Virus record (IMG/VR): IMGVR_UViG_3300031515_000001
Coordinates: 1-55,522 of that record
Strand: one strand, 5' to 3'
DNA length: 55,522 nt
DNA from: a virus
Part shown: positions 17,857 to 24,741 of the stretch, piece after piece
Position numbering within the stretch: the first letter of the stretch is position 1
Layout: each line of letters opens with the position of its first letter
Position numbers and translations under genes: made by a program
The notes under the pieces: model-generated
Databases searched by the model: none
What the model saw: the letters and a program-made list of their open reading frames with translations, nothing else
Told to the model about the DNA's origin: nothing

Positions 17857-18053
17857 TATTTCTTTTTCCTAAGTTTAGATAATGTTATTGCTAATCTGGC
17901 TCTACGTCCTACAGTTCCGCCCTGTTTAGCCTTCTGCTGCAGCCATGACTTCGATATAGTTCCCCGAGATGTTATAGCTCCAGCTGCTTTTGCCTGTTTT
18001 CTTAATGCGCCAGGATTTTTTATTGCCTTTTGAATCCATTTCTTATCTGCCAT
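17856..18053 (-). CDS. Small basic protein before the portal, 65 aa
   Basis: A Lys/Arg/Ala-rich protein (KKWIQKAIKNPGALRKQAKAAG...GGTVGRRARLAITLSKL). This motif order is familiar from small phage proteins adjacent to portal and terminase genes. ATG follows AGGAGG; the stop overlaps the portal start region. Function unknown; a DNA- or capsid-associated role is possible. Confidence 0.75.
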   Translation of the reverse strand: MADKKWIQKAIKNPGALRKQAKAAGAITSRGTISKSWLQQKAKQGGTVGRRARLAITLSKLRKKK

Positions 18054-18074
18054 GTTTTACCTCCTATTTAAAAA

Positions 18075-19508
18075 TTATATAAATCCAGCATAATTGCTGG
18101 TAGACTTTGTTCTAAAAGGATTAAATTTCTCTGTATCCTTATTATAAGACATGGCAGGTGAATAGCCTAAGCATGCATACTGTAAGGCATCCATAACATG
18201 TGAATAACTATTCTTTTCAGGAAGCTCAGCATATCGTTCAGTAGCTACTCTAATTCTTCTAAAATGATACTTTCCATTAAAACCTTCTCTTAAAGTTTGG
18301 CACTTGCTTGAAAGAATAAACGCGGGCTTTCCCTGAACATACTTGGTTAAGTAATAATTTACAGCTTTTATTCTATCATGTAGACTGTTTGTATATGCAG
18401 GATATGCTTTTGAAAATCCATAGTATTTCAATAAAGTATAACAGGAACGAAAATCAATTTGTGAGCGGGCTGTTCCTGCTGGGTCTCCAACAATATGGAT
18501 ATCATACATAAAGTATTTTGCATTTATATGAGGTCTCAATACATCTTTTATGAAGGTTTCTACATCAATAGGCTCAACTGTAACTAATTCATCATATACA
18601 AAAAGCTTACCATCTGGAGTGCTTTGCACAAAGACACAAGCTGGATATAGACCAAAATCCATTCCTACTATCAATGGAAGTTCTTTTATTGGCTTTAGTT
18701 CTTCTGAAGTGCAATGAATTGCATCTGAATATGCAGTAAAAACAGGCTTTCCTTCTTTTGTATAGCCAAATTCTCCATGAATATATACTCTAATAAAATC
18801 TTCATCTTGCCCTATAGCAAGATCTTGATAATAATTTACTGGCAAATTTTCTATATTTTCAGCTTCTGGGGATAAACCTGAGGGCTGTTTAAAAAATCCT
18901 ATCAACTTTTCATTATTTTTCGCATTCTTAATAAAAAAATCATGGAGCCAATGCTCCGTAGATGGAGGGTTACTATCCATTATTATATAAGAATATGTAA
19001 CCCCTCCTTGTTTTTTTGATGGATATCTGCCTATACGACCTCTCAAAACCTTAAAAAACTCAAAATCTATTTCCCTTGCTTCGTTTATCCACGCTCCTGA
19101 AATTTCTAATGACAGCAAATCTCTTACTTGTTCAGGCTCATCTAAAGCTCTCAATAACCATTCACTTTCAACAACAGTGCCGTCTTCAAGTCCAAACTTG
19201 AATATATACATAGCTTTAGCTTCTTTCCATACATAAAGTGGCTTAGGTAACCAATTATCTATTGTCCTTTTTGTAGTATCCTGAAGCATTCTTGCGGTGT
19301 TTCTAATAATGGCGTATCTTGTTCTTCTTACATTTTCAAAAGGTTCTTGAGTTATCATAGAATTAAACAAATGGATTACACAACCTGATGACTTACCACT
19401 TCCTACAGGTCCCATAATGAACTTAAGAGGTTTCCTACTTTCTAAAAAGTTTTTAACAGTAGGGACAGATTTTAGATTGTAATCTATTTCATAAATCACA
19501 ATTACCAA
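18075..19508 (-). CDS. Terminase large subunit, 477 aa
   Basis: The ATPase domain has Walker A GPVGSGKS at 33-40 and a Walker B-type region with GAWINEARE near 135. The C-terminal RNase H-like nuclease has GMDFG, the GDPAG loop and HVMDALQYA with conserved Asp. This motor cuts and packages DNA through the portal. Only the large subunit lies here; the likely small subunit is about 8 kb away at 27.3 kb. The start overlaps the metalloprotease-like gene by 7 nt. Confidence 0.92.
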   Translation of the reverse strand: MVIVIYEIDYNLKSVPTVKNFLESRKPLKFIMGPVGSGKSSGCVIHLFNSMITQEPFENVRRTRYAIIRNTARMLQDTTKRTIDNWLPKPLYVWKEAKAMYIFKFGLEDGTVVESEWLLRALDEPEQVRDLLSLEISGAWINEAREIDFEFFKVLRGRIGRYPSKKQGGVTYSYIIMDSNPPSTEHWLHDFFIKNAKNNEKLIGFFKQPSGLSPEAENIENLPVNYYQDLAIGQDEDFIRVYIHGEFGYTKEGKPVFTAYSDAIHCTSEELKPIKELPLIVGMDFGLYPACVFVQSTPDGKLFVYDELVTVEPIDVETFIKDVLRPHINAKYFMYDIHIVGDPAGTARSQIDFRSCYTLLKYYGFSKAYPAYTNSLHDRIKAVNYYLTKYVQGKPAFILSSKCQTLREGFNGKYHFRRIRVATERYAELPEKNSYSHVMDALQYACLGYSPAMSYNKDTEKFNPFRTKSTSNYAGFI

Positions 19509-20191
19509 ATCCCCTTATATGGTGGCATTCTATATGGAATGTTATATAATTCTGGATAATTGTTCTTTATAATATTGAAAAAGCTATTTAAATCCTTACC
19601 CATATATCTGAATGGATAATATCCATATCTTTTTGCTAATGAATCGGCTATACGAAGTGAATATAATTGGGCAAATAATTCAGCTGGGTCGTTAATCAAA
19701 GCTCCTCCTAAGTCAGTTAATCGTGCTAAATCAGATAAAGGTATTTTATCATAACTCCGAATTACAGACATTATATTTTTAGGCTCGGCAACATAAAAAA
19801 CGTGATGTCCTACTTCATGGGCAGTAGTTGAAGGTAAGGCTCTGCCTTTTACTAAGAAAATAGCACTTTGGGAAGGCACATAATATCCACTTATGTATTC
19901 AGCAATACTTTCCCCCATTTTAGCCACTTCTGCTGGAGATACAACATCCACATGCTTTATACCTTCTATATGTCTTTTAGGAATAGCCTGTATTGTATCA
20001 GAAGCAATATTTTTTATTACATTTGAAGTGAGAAAAGAGCCTGACTCATTCATTATTTCAGGCAAAGCTGCCAAGGTAGCTCTGGTTAATGCCTCACGGG
20101 CAATTAAAGGCGTAGGAGTGGGTAAATCAACATTTTGATATAAGAAGTCTAAAATTGTATTTGTCTTTGGTGGTTTTAGTATAACTGGCAT
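19502..20191 (-). CDS. Zinc metalloprotease-like protein, 229 aa
   Basis: An HExxH motif (STTAHEVGHH, His125-Glu126-His129) is followed by a possible third ligand in NDPAELFAQLYSLR (Glu171), the arrangement of gluzincin-type proteases. There is no signal peptide or membrane helix. It overlaps the terminase gene and is part of the packaging/head operon, so prohead or virion-protein processing is an attractive inference. It is not a standard S14/S78/U9 prohead protease. Confidence 0.7.
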   Translation of the reverse strand: MPVILKPPKTNTILDFLYQNVDLPTPTPLIAREALTRATLAALPEIMNESGSFLTSNVIKNIASDTIQAIPKRHIEGIKHVDVVSPAEVAKMGESIAEYISGYYVPSQSAIFLVKGRALPSTTAHEVGHHVFYVAEPKNIMSVIRSYDKIPLSDLARLTDLGGALINDPAELFAQLYSLRIADSLAKRYGYYPFRYMGKDLNSFFNIIKNNYPELYNIPYRMPPYKGIW

Positions 20192-20241
20192 CTTATTATA
20201 AATTATAATCTATATAAGATGCTTTTTAAAAATAAATCACA

Positions 20242-20379
20242 TTAATATTCATCAGAATATTTATTAATTACCATAGCATATAGCAGCAGGCAGTACAAAA
20301 TACAATCCTGTACTCTTTCCTTAATTTCTTTTACATCATAACTATTATTTTCTATAGCAGGGGTTATACTTTCTGATAT
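20242..20379 (-). pseudogene. Possible small gene lacking a usable start, about 45 codons
   Basis: The open frame after the nuclease gene encodes protein-like sequence (SITPAIENNSYDVKEIK...LLYAMVINKYSDEY) to TAA at 20242, but begins at ATA after TGA with no ATG, GTG or TTG before residue about 34. An ATG with an AGGAT-like site lies just upstream in another frame (20385-20387) and stops after 7 codons. A one-base indel (real or sequencing error) would join them. Confidence 0.35.
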
Positions 20380-20383
20380 TCAA

Positions 20384-20683
20384 TCATTTTATCCTGCCAA
20401 GTAAATCTTCAAAATCTTTCATTCTTATAATTACATAATCATTTTTATAATGCTGCCCTACAAGATGCACAACTACAGCTGGAATTTTGCCTTGCTCGCA
20501 GTTTCTAATAGCTTGCATAAACCATTTTTCTCCTACAAACCTTGAAACACTCTTACATTCTATACTAAATATTGGGTGTGAAACATCCTCTTTACCCAAT
20601 ATTCCCACTCTTTTACCTCCTAATCTTTTAGCCACTATCTTTTCTGTTCTTTTGCCTCTTTGTCTGTTCTTATTCGGATTCAT
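20384..20683 (-). CDS. PD-(D/E)XK Holliday-junction-resolvase-like nuclease, 99 aa
   Basis: RQRGKRTEKIVAKRLGGKRVG followed by Asp33 and IECKS (Glu42, Lys44) gives the E...D...ExK active site of small phage resolvase-like endonucleases. It ends in YVIIRMKDFEDLLGRI. It may resolve branched DNA before packaging, consistent with its place beside packaging genes. A degenerate relative is encoded at 39791-40054. AGGAGGCAAG precedes the ATG. Confidence 0.8.
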   Translation of the reverse strand: MNPNKNRQRGKRTEKIVAKRLGGKRVGILGKEDVSHPIFSIECKSVSRFVGEKWFMQAIRNCEQGKIPAVVVHLVGQHYKNDYVIIRMKDFEDLLGRIK

Positions 20684-20703
20684 TCTTGCCTCCTTATCTG
20701 TTA

Positions 20704-20937
20704 CTACTCTTGATTACACTTTACATTACCACTTTTCTTTAAAGTGTATTTTATATATCCACAACAGAGTTCAGCCTTGAATTGATAATTTATTATCTGT
20801 ACATCCTTCTGCCTCAGTATCTGCTCATAGTTATTATATATTTCTAATTTATTTTTCACTGCGAAGTAATGCCAAGCATAGCCCAGCATTACTCCTATTA
20901 CTATGCCTGTTATTAACCAACTAAATAGCTTTTTCAT
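20704..20937 (-). CDS. Small membrane-anchored protein, 77 aa
   Basis: One N-terminal membrane helix (LFSWLITGIVIGVMLGYAW) is followed by a soluble helical region containing a CC pair and a further Cys near the C terminus. The ribosome binding site is weak. It lies between DNA-binding proteins and the resolvase-like nuclease. Function unknown. Confidence 0.55.
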   Translation of the reverse strand: MKKLFSWLITGIVIGVMLGYAWHYFAVKNKLEIYNNYEQILRQKDVQIINYQFKAELCCGYIKYTLKKSGNVKCNQE

Positions 20938-20987
20938 CTCTTATTGTCTCTCTTAAAATTTTATCAGCTTATTGAGATATATCATCA

Positions 20988-21551
20988 TTAAAAAATTTCA
21001 TTCTTCTTCCTCCTAAAATCTTTACAAGCTTTAACTTTAATTAATGCCTTTGCAAATGCAATAGTTTCCCCTTTTATACTAACATTGGAAGTGATTTCTT
21101 TTCTTATAAGAGCCATATCAAATGCTTGCCCTTCCAAATGTTCTGCTTCACAATAAATATAATTACCATTATATTTAAAATTCACACAGCCACAACACAA
21201 ATGGATAGTGTCATCATGAACCTGTTTCAGTAACTGCTTGCTTATTTTATCTGCTAATGATATATATTCTAACTTAAACATACTACGGTTACCATGCTTA
21301 AATCTTTTATCAACTACTACTCCACCTTTTTTCAGCTTCCATAACCAACCATCAATTTTATATCCATCTCTTAGAGGAATTTTAACCAGATTATCCTTAA
21401 GATGCCTATGAACAGCCATTCTTACAGAATCATAGGAATATCCCTTTTCAGCTAACATGTTGTATACTTCATTACATCTTATACCTTCCGGGTAATCAGT
21501 TAAAATATTTAAAACCATGTTAGCTATTGTTATTCCAATTCCCGTCCCCAT
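20988..21551 (-). CDS. Winged-helix protein with Cys cluster, 187 aa
   Basis: Residues about 10-60 look like a winged helix (MVLNILTDYPEGIRCNEVYNML... YSYDSVRMAVHRHLK), often seen in regulators. The middle has LCCGCVNF...YCEAEH, a possible metal site, and the C terminus is helical with another Cys. It is the third gene of the operon from the 22.0-kb consensus promoter. A role controlling the downstream late genes is inferred. Confidence 0.55.
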   Translation of the reverse strand: MGTGIGITIANMVLNILTDYPEGIRCNEVYNMLAEKGYSYDSVRMAVHRHLKDNLVKIPLRDGYKIDGWLWKLKKGGVVVDKRFKHGNRSMFKLEYISLADKISKQLLKQVHDDTIHLCCGCVNFKYNGNYIYCEAEHLEGQAFDMALIRKEITSNVSIKGETIAFAKALIKVKACKDFRRKKNEIF

Positions 21552-21772
21552 GAATCCTCCTTAACCAAAGAAAAATAATGTTTCATAAATTTCAAATTCT
21601 TTTCATATAATCCATCTTTAGACAAAAACATTACCTTTACAATATAGAAGCCCTCATCTTGACCAACATAAACTCCCTCATCTACCACTTCGCCCATCCT
21701 ATTAACTACATAAACACGTCTTTCCATATTTAAATCCATCCGAAAAACCCCTATCATAAATAACCTTAGCAA
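21530..21772 (-). CDS. Small protein of the 22-kb operon, up to 80 aa
   Basis: A beta-type sequence (RRVYVVNRMGEVVDEGVYVGQDEGFYIVKVMFLSKDG). The start is unclear: the longest form begins upstream inside the HTH gene, but an internal ATG before ERRVYVV near 21727 is equally plausible. It overlaps genes on both sides. Function unknown. Confidence 0.5.
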   Translation of the reverse strand: MLRLFMIGVFRMDLNMERRVYVVNRMGEVVDEGVYVGQDEGFYIVKVMFLSKDGLYEKNLKFMKHYFSLVKEDSWGRELE

Positions 21773-21968
21773 TAGAATAACTGATATTATGTTGTTTGGC
21801 TAATTCTTTGATTATAGACTCAATACTTATAATAGAAAGCTCTTCTGTATCATCTACATAAATAACTGAACCTATCTGCTCTCCCTTAATCAGCCCCTGC
21901 TTCCACCACCTCCAAGCAGTCATATAAGATATTCCTCTTCTTTTAGCAAAATCCTTCAATCTAATCAT
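21702..21968 (-). CDS. MerR/excisionase-type HTH protein, 88 aa
   Basis: The N terminus RLKDFAKRRGISYMTAWRWWKQGLI then GSVIYVDD is the wHTH of excisionase/IS607-resolvase-type DNA-binding proteins, without any recombinase domain. It is the first gene after a perfect TTGACA-N18-TATAAT promoter, with AAGGAGGTG before its ATG. It probably regulates transcription or binds the adjacent repeat-rich non-coding region. Confidence 0.7.
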   Translation of the reverse strand: MIRLKDFAKRRGISYMTAWRWWKQGLIKGEQIGSVIYVDDTEELSIISIESIIKELAKQHNISYSIAKVIYDRGFSDGFKYGKTCLCS

Positions 21969-21994
21969 AACACTTTCACCTCCTTTCTGTTAAA

Positions 21995-22024
21995 ATTATA
22001 TAACAAAACAGAACTTTTTGTCAA
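21995..22024 (-). promoter_or_regulatory. Consensus sigma70-type promoter for the leftward 22-kb operon
   Basis: On the minus strand, TTGACA (22019-22024), 18 nt, TATAAT (21995-22000). AAGGAGGTG and the ATG of the HTH gene follow at once. Both hexamers match consensus exactly. A palindrome copy lies 30 bp upstream of the -35 box. Confidence 0.85.
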
Positions 22025-22053
22025 GTTTAATATACAAATTTTATATACAATCT

Positions 22054-22073
22054 GAATTAAATCGATTTAATTT
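22054..22073. repeat. Genome-wide palindrome, copy 3
   Basis: The 18-bp core is intact; flanks are G and T, so the dyad is not extended. It sits about 30 bp upstream of the consensus -35 box, a position suited to control of that promoter. Confidence 0.95.
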
Positions 22074-22430
22074 CTCTTATTGCAGATTTTTACTAAAAGC
22101 TGCATTATATTACTAATATATGTATAGGTGGGAACGTGGAGGGAGTTTATTAGCCAAAGTTTGCCTTTTCTTATTCAGCTTTTACAAACTGGAGGGAAAT
22201 TTATAAATGCCCAGCTCTTATAAATAGCTTTCCCTATTCAGCTTTTATAACCTGAGAGGAAATTCTATATATGAATTTATACCTTATATAAATAAATGGG
22301 CGAGATTTTCCTGAATGAGGGGCTTTATGGAGAGGGAGAAAGTTGTGAGTAAGAGGGCTTTGTATAATAAGAAGGTGCCCCAGCTTTTATTTATCAGCAG
22401 GTGGAAAAAGAGAGAACTACATAGAAGTAG

Positions 22431-22450
22431 AAATTAAATCGATTTAATTT
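22431..22450. repeat. Genome-wide palindrome, copy 4
   Basis: A perfect 20-bp dyad with A...T flanks, extending to 24 bp with AG...CT. It lies within the non-coding region. Confidence 0.95.
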
Positions 22451-22577
22451 CTCTGTAGATTCATAGAGACGTTAAAGCACCGCCTCCGCAGACCAATAGC
22501 CCCCACCCCTTTCCCACCTACCTATATCAGATGAAATATAAAACTGTCTAAACAAACCTCGCCCCTGCAGACTTAAT

Positions 22578-22785
22578 TAAATTTATAAAAGCACCTATCC
22601 CAGTTATAAAAGTACCTTCCATTTATGAAGATTCCTTCTATTTACAGAAAGCTTAATTCTATTTATAAAATCATGTTTCATTTATAAAACTACATTCCAT
22701 TTATGAAAAGCTCATTCCATTTATGAAATTACATTCCATTTATGAAAATGGAAAATTACATTCCATTTATGAAAAGCTCATAGAA
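22578..22785. repeat. Iteron-like array, about ten copies of CATTTATGAAA-type unit
   Basis: Units related to TTCCATTTATGAAA begin (at ATTTAT) near 22581, 22602, 22621, 22640, 22661, 22680, 22699, 22719, 22738 and 22765; the spacing is 19-21 nt except the last (27). The right-hand copies are nearly identical (ATTCCATTTATGAAA), the left-hand ones more diverged. Such arrays are typical binding sites of replication initiators. It is non-coding and has no CRISPR-type spacers. Confidence 0.8.
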
Positions 22786-22845
22786 AAAGACAAATGCTGA
22801 TTAATAAAACACCCCCCTATTCCCATCTACGGGTAGGCATATAAG

Positions 22846-22865
22846 AAATTAAATCGATTTAATTT
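22846..22865. repeat. Genome-wide palindrome, copy 5
   Basis: A perfect 20-bp dyad (A...T flanks) lies 60 bp to the right of the iteron-like array. Confidence 0.95.
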
Positions 22866-22945
22866 ATGAAGACGCAAATTTTGAAGAATAAGAATGGCAT
22901 AACACGGTTAAAAGAAAACTAAAAAAGAGGGGCTTTCGCCCCCCC

Positions 22946-23236
22946 TTACAACTCAACTACATTTTCCTTTTTCTCTTTTTTGGCTGGTTTGGATTTTTCT
23001 ATACCTCCACGGAATAACATAACTTTTCCTTGTTTGCTGTAGCCTATACAAGAACTTGGGATTTTGATGTTGAATTCTTTTAGTATATCGATTACCCGCA
23101 TATTTCTTGTTTCCTCTCCAATTTTTACTTGAATAAACTCTGTCACAAAAAGACAATCCAGTCTTCTGTCTCTACTCTTTTTCACTACCTTCAATAACTT
23201 GTCAAAAAGCTCTTCATACTTGTACTGTTTACTCAT
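22946..23236 (-). CDS. Small basic protein of the accessory block, 96 aa
   Basis: The start ATG at 23234-23236 follows GTAGGAGG with 6-nt spacing; an upstream in-frame extension reads through the stem-loop leader and is not used. The sequence has a helical N half (KYEELFDKLLKVVKKSRDRR) and a Lys-rich C terminus. Its leader is shared with the genes at 25951 and 27100. It is isolated between two repeat-rich regions. Function unknown. Confidence 0.65.
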   Translation of the reverse strand: MSKQYKYEELFDKLLKVVKKSRDRRLDCLFVTEFIQVKIGEETRNMRVIDILKEFNIKIPSSCIGYSKQGKVMLFRGGIEKSKPAKKEKKENVVEL

Positions 23237-23300
23237 TTTAAACCTCCTACTTATTTTTAGACCGCCAATGGCAGTCAACCTTTATGTGAAGTCAAGAAAT
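23237..23300 (-). promoter_or_regulatory. Shared promoter/stem-loop leader, copy A
   Basis: On the minus strand, ATTTCTTGACTTCACATAAAG lies just upstream of a hairpin GACTGCC-ATT-GGCGGTC (23260-23276), then AGGAGG and the ATG. The same order occurs before the genes at 25951 and 27100; the stem here keeps pairing through a G-U wobble. Confidence 0.7.
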
Positions 23301-23581
23301 TCAACCGCAGTAAACTTTTTTTGTAAATAACGTGTGTGGACAAAAGAAGGCTAATAAAAGTCTGTTTGTGCTTCGCACACGACATGACACGGTTAAAAGA
23401 TACACAAAAACATATCGTTTATATCGTTATGAGAAAACAAAAAATAAAAAGCCGAAACGATAGGCTATAACGATTATACGATAGAAATTAAATCGAGCTA
23501 TTAACAGGATGTAACGATAGGCATGATTGAATTTACGCGGTATGATATGAGTTAAATTCGGTAGGTATAACGATAGGTTGT

Positions 23582-23601
23582 GAATTAAATCGATTTAATT
23601 C
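23582..23601. repeat. Genome-wide palindrome, copy 6
   Basis: A perfect dyad with G...C flanks, 22 bp with T...A. It forms the left arm element of the 180-bp nested dyad. Confidence 0.95.
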
Positions 23602-23687
23602 ATGAAAGCGTCAAAGTATTGGCACTTTTGCAAAGTTTACCCCTATCATTTTTGAATTTTAAGTGCCAATATTTTGACATTTTTATG

Positions 23688-23707
23688 AATTAAATCGATT
23701 TAATTCA
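23688..23707. repeat. Genome-wide palindrome, copy 7
   Basis: The longest dyad: the core extends to 26 bp with TATG...CATA. It forms the right arm element of the 180-bp nested dyad. Confidence 0.95.
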
Positions 23708-23731
23708 TAAAATCCACCGTTATACCTACCG

Positions 23732-23751
23732 AATTAAATCGATTTAATTCG
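23732..23751. repeat. Genome-wide palindrome, copy 8
   Basis: A 24-bp dyad with CCG...CGG. It lies 2 bp after the stop codon of the metallopeptidase gene and overlaps the outer arm of the nested dyad. Confidence 0.95.
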
Positions 23752-23753
23752 GC

Positions 23754-24536
23754 TCAGTAATAAAGAGAGTTACGGTATTTGCAATGTTCACAATCCCAAA
23801 CGGTACATTCGTAACATCTATGACTATAACCCCATGTTCTGTGCCAGCGATTGCCTTTATGTTTAATCTTGCCTTTTATTTCTTTGTCAATTAGTGATAT
23901 CAGCTCAGGCACGACTGATATCGTGTATTTCATTTCTTTGAGATTGATATACTCGCCGAACGTATGTTCTCTGTGAAAGCCTATTCCAAGATTTACCGAT
24001 GCAACTTGAAAGTATTCGCCGAGTATTGATATATCCGAAAAAGTGCCTACGCCTATCGGAAAATACTTTTTTATACATCTAACAAATTTCCTTACTTTTT
24101 TATCACGGGAAAGTAACTCATCGTTATAAAAAACAGCATCGTTGCCCCTTCTATCCAACTCTATGAAATATGGAGTATCATTTAATAACTCACATTCACA
24201 CGCCTCAGTAGCACCGATGGCTCCCGTTTCTTCTTTATCGGTGAATAGCAAATTTACCGATAGATGCTGAAATTGCAAAAGAGAGTAAACTCCGCATCTA
24301 TCGTCTCCACCGATGCCTTCTGGAGACCAAATATATCGGTTATTCCACAAAATGTTTCGTGGTGGTTCCTTGTGGACTGTATCAATGTGAGCAACCATAG
24401 TAGGAAATTTTTTATCCTTAAAGTACAGGATATAGCTCTCTCCTACGATGGCGTTTTTATTGTTTTCTTTCAGATACTGAAACAATTCAGCATCTGATAA
24501 TTTAAGAATTTCTATAAAATCGTTAATATTTACCAT
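23754..24536 (-). CDS. M20/M28/M42-type zinc peptidase-like enzyme, 260 aa
   Basis: Motifs appear in the order of co-catalytic zinc exopeptidases: AHIDTVH (His50, Asp52), IGGDD (bridging Asp78/79), TDKEETGA (base Glu102, ligand Glu103), IELDRRG (Asp128) and GFHREHTFGEYI (His188/His191). The C-terminal CYECTVWDCEHCKY adds a possible zinc knuckle. It should cleave an N-terminal residue or an amide; the substrate is unknown. GGAGGA precedes the ATG. It is unusual in a phage and sits in the CpG-richer accessory block. Confidence 0.75.
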   Translation of the reverse strand: MVNINDFIEILKLSDAELFQYLKENNKNAIVGESYILYFKDKKFPTMVAHIDTVHKEPPRNILWNNRYIWSPEGIGGDDRCGVYSLLQFQHLSVNLLFTDKEETGAIGATEACECELLNDTPYFIELDRRGNDAVFYNDELLSRDKKVRKFVRCIKKYFPIGVGTFSDISILGEYFQVASVNLGIGFHREHTFGEYINLKEMKYTISVVPELISLIDKEIKGKIKHKGNRWHRTWGYSHRCYECTVWDCEHCKYRNSLYY

Positions 24537-24741
24537 CTTTGTTCCTCCTATATCGTATTTTTACAAGGTGCCCTGAAAGGGCGTCTTTTATTTGTTTTGC
24601 TACGGTGTAAGGCACATTTCTGTATAAAATTTGGTTTCTTTCATATCGGGGCTGTGCCTTTACTCCGTAGCTTGATAGAATCACCGATACATCTATATCG
24701 GTGATTAATATTACTAATTGGTTATTCTTCAATGTACTCAT
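24523..24741 (-). CDS. Small accessory-block protein, 72 aa
   Basis: A beta/alpha-like basic protein (LVILITDIDVSVILSSYGVKAQPR...VAKQIKDALSGHLVKIRYRR). It overlaps the LIM-like gene by 20 nt and the peptidase gene by 14 nt; GAGGAG lies before the ATG. Co-transcribed with the zinc protein and the peptidase. Function unknown. Confidence 0.6.
   Translation of the reverse strand: MSTLKNNQLVILITDIDVSVILSSYGVKAQPRYERNQILYRNVPYTVAKQIKDALSGHLVKIRYRRNKDGKY

Larger units (their letters stand above)
22074..22945. other. Non-coding repeat region (candidate origin/control region)
   Basis: No convincing gene is seen in about 870 nt. It holds a 32-nt direct repeat (22172-22203 and 22235-22266, TATTCAGCTTTTA start, about 63 nt apart), purine-rich plus-strand sequence, palindrome copies 4 and 5, the iteron-like array (22578-22785), and one copy of an 18-nt direct repeat (22898-22915) that recurs at 23383-23400. 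Confidence 0.7.
23556..23735. repeat. 180-bp nested dyad structure
   Basis: Three nested inverted repeats share one centre near 23645: the outer arm ATTCGGTAGGTATAACG (23556-23572) with its exact complement at 23719-23735; palindrome copies at 23582 and 23688; and the inner arm GTCAAAGTATTGGCACTT (23610-23627) with a 17/18 complement at 23662-23679. It could form a cruciform or a multi-site nucleoprotein complex. Confidence 0.85.
23301..23753. other. Non-coding region with direct and inverted repeats
   Basis: No gene is supported. It contains TTTGTGCTTCGCACA-type hairpin sequence near 23365, an 18-nt direct repeat (23383-23400) matching 22898-22915 with one difference, AACGATAGG direct repeats at 23456, 23513 and 23569 (56-57 nt apart), a palindrome half-site at 23485-23496, palindrome copies 6-8 and a 180-bp dyad structure (23556-23735). 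Confidence 0.7.

Noticed and set aside
20988-21968. Integrase/excisionase module and lysogeny
   Set aside because: An excisionase-like HTH exists, but no tyrosine or serine recombinase or att-like site was found.
22315-22437. A 40-codon rightward frame rich in Arg/Lys
   Set aside because: No ribosome binding site, ends inside a palindrome, and lies in a repeat-rich non-coding region.
22578-22785. Short regular repeats as a CRISPR array
   Set aside because: The period is about 20 nt with no room for spacers; iteron-like instead.
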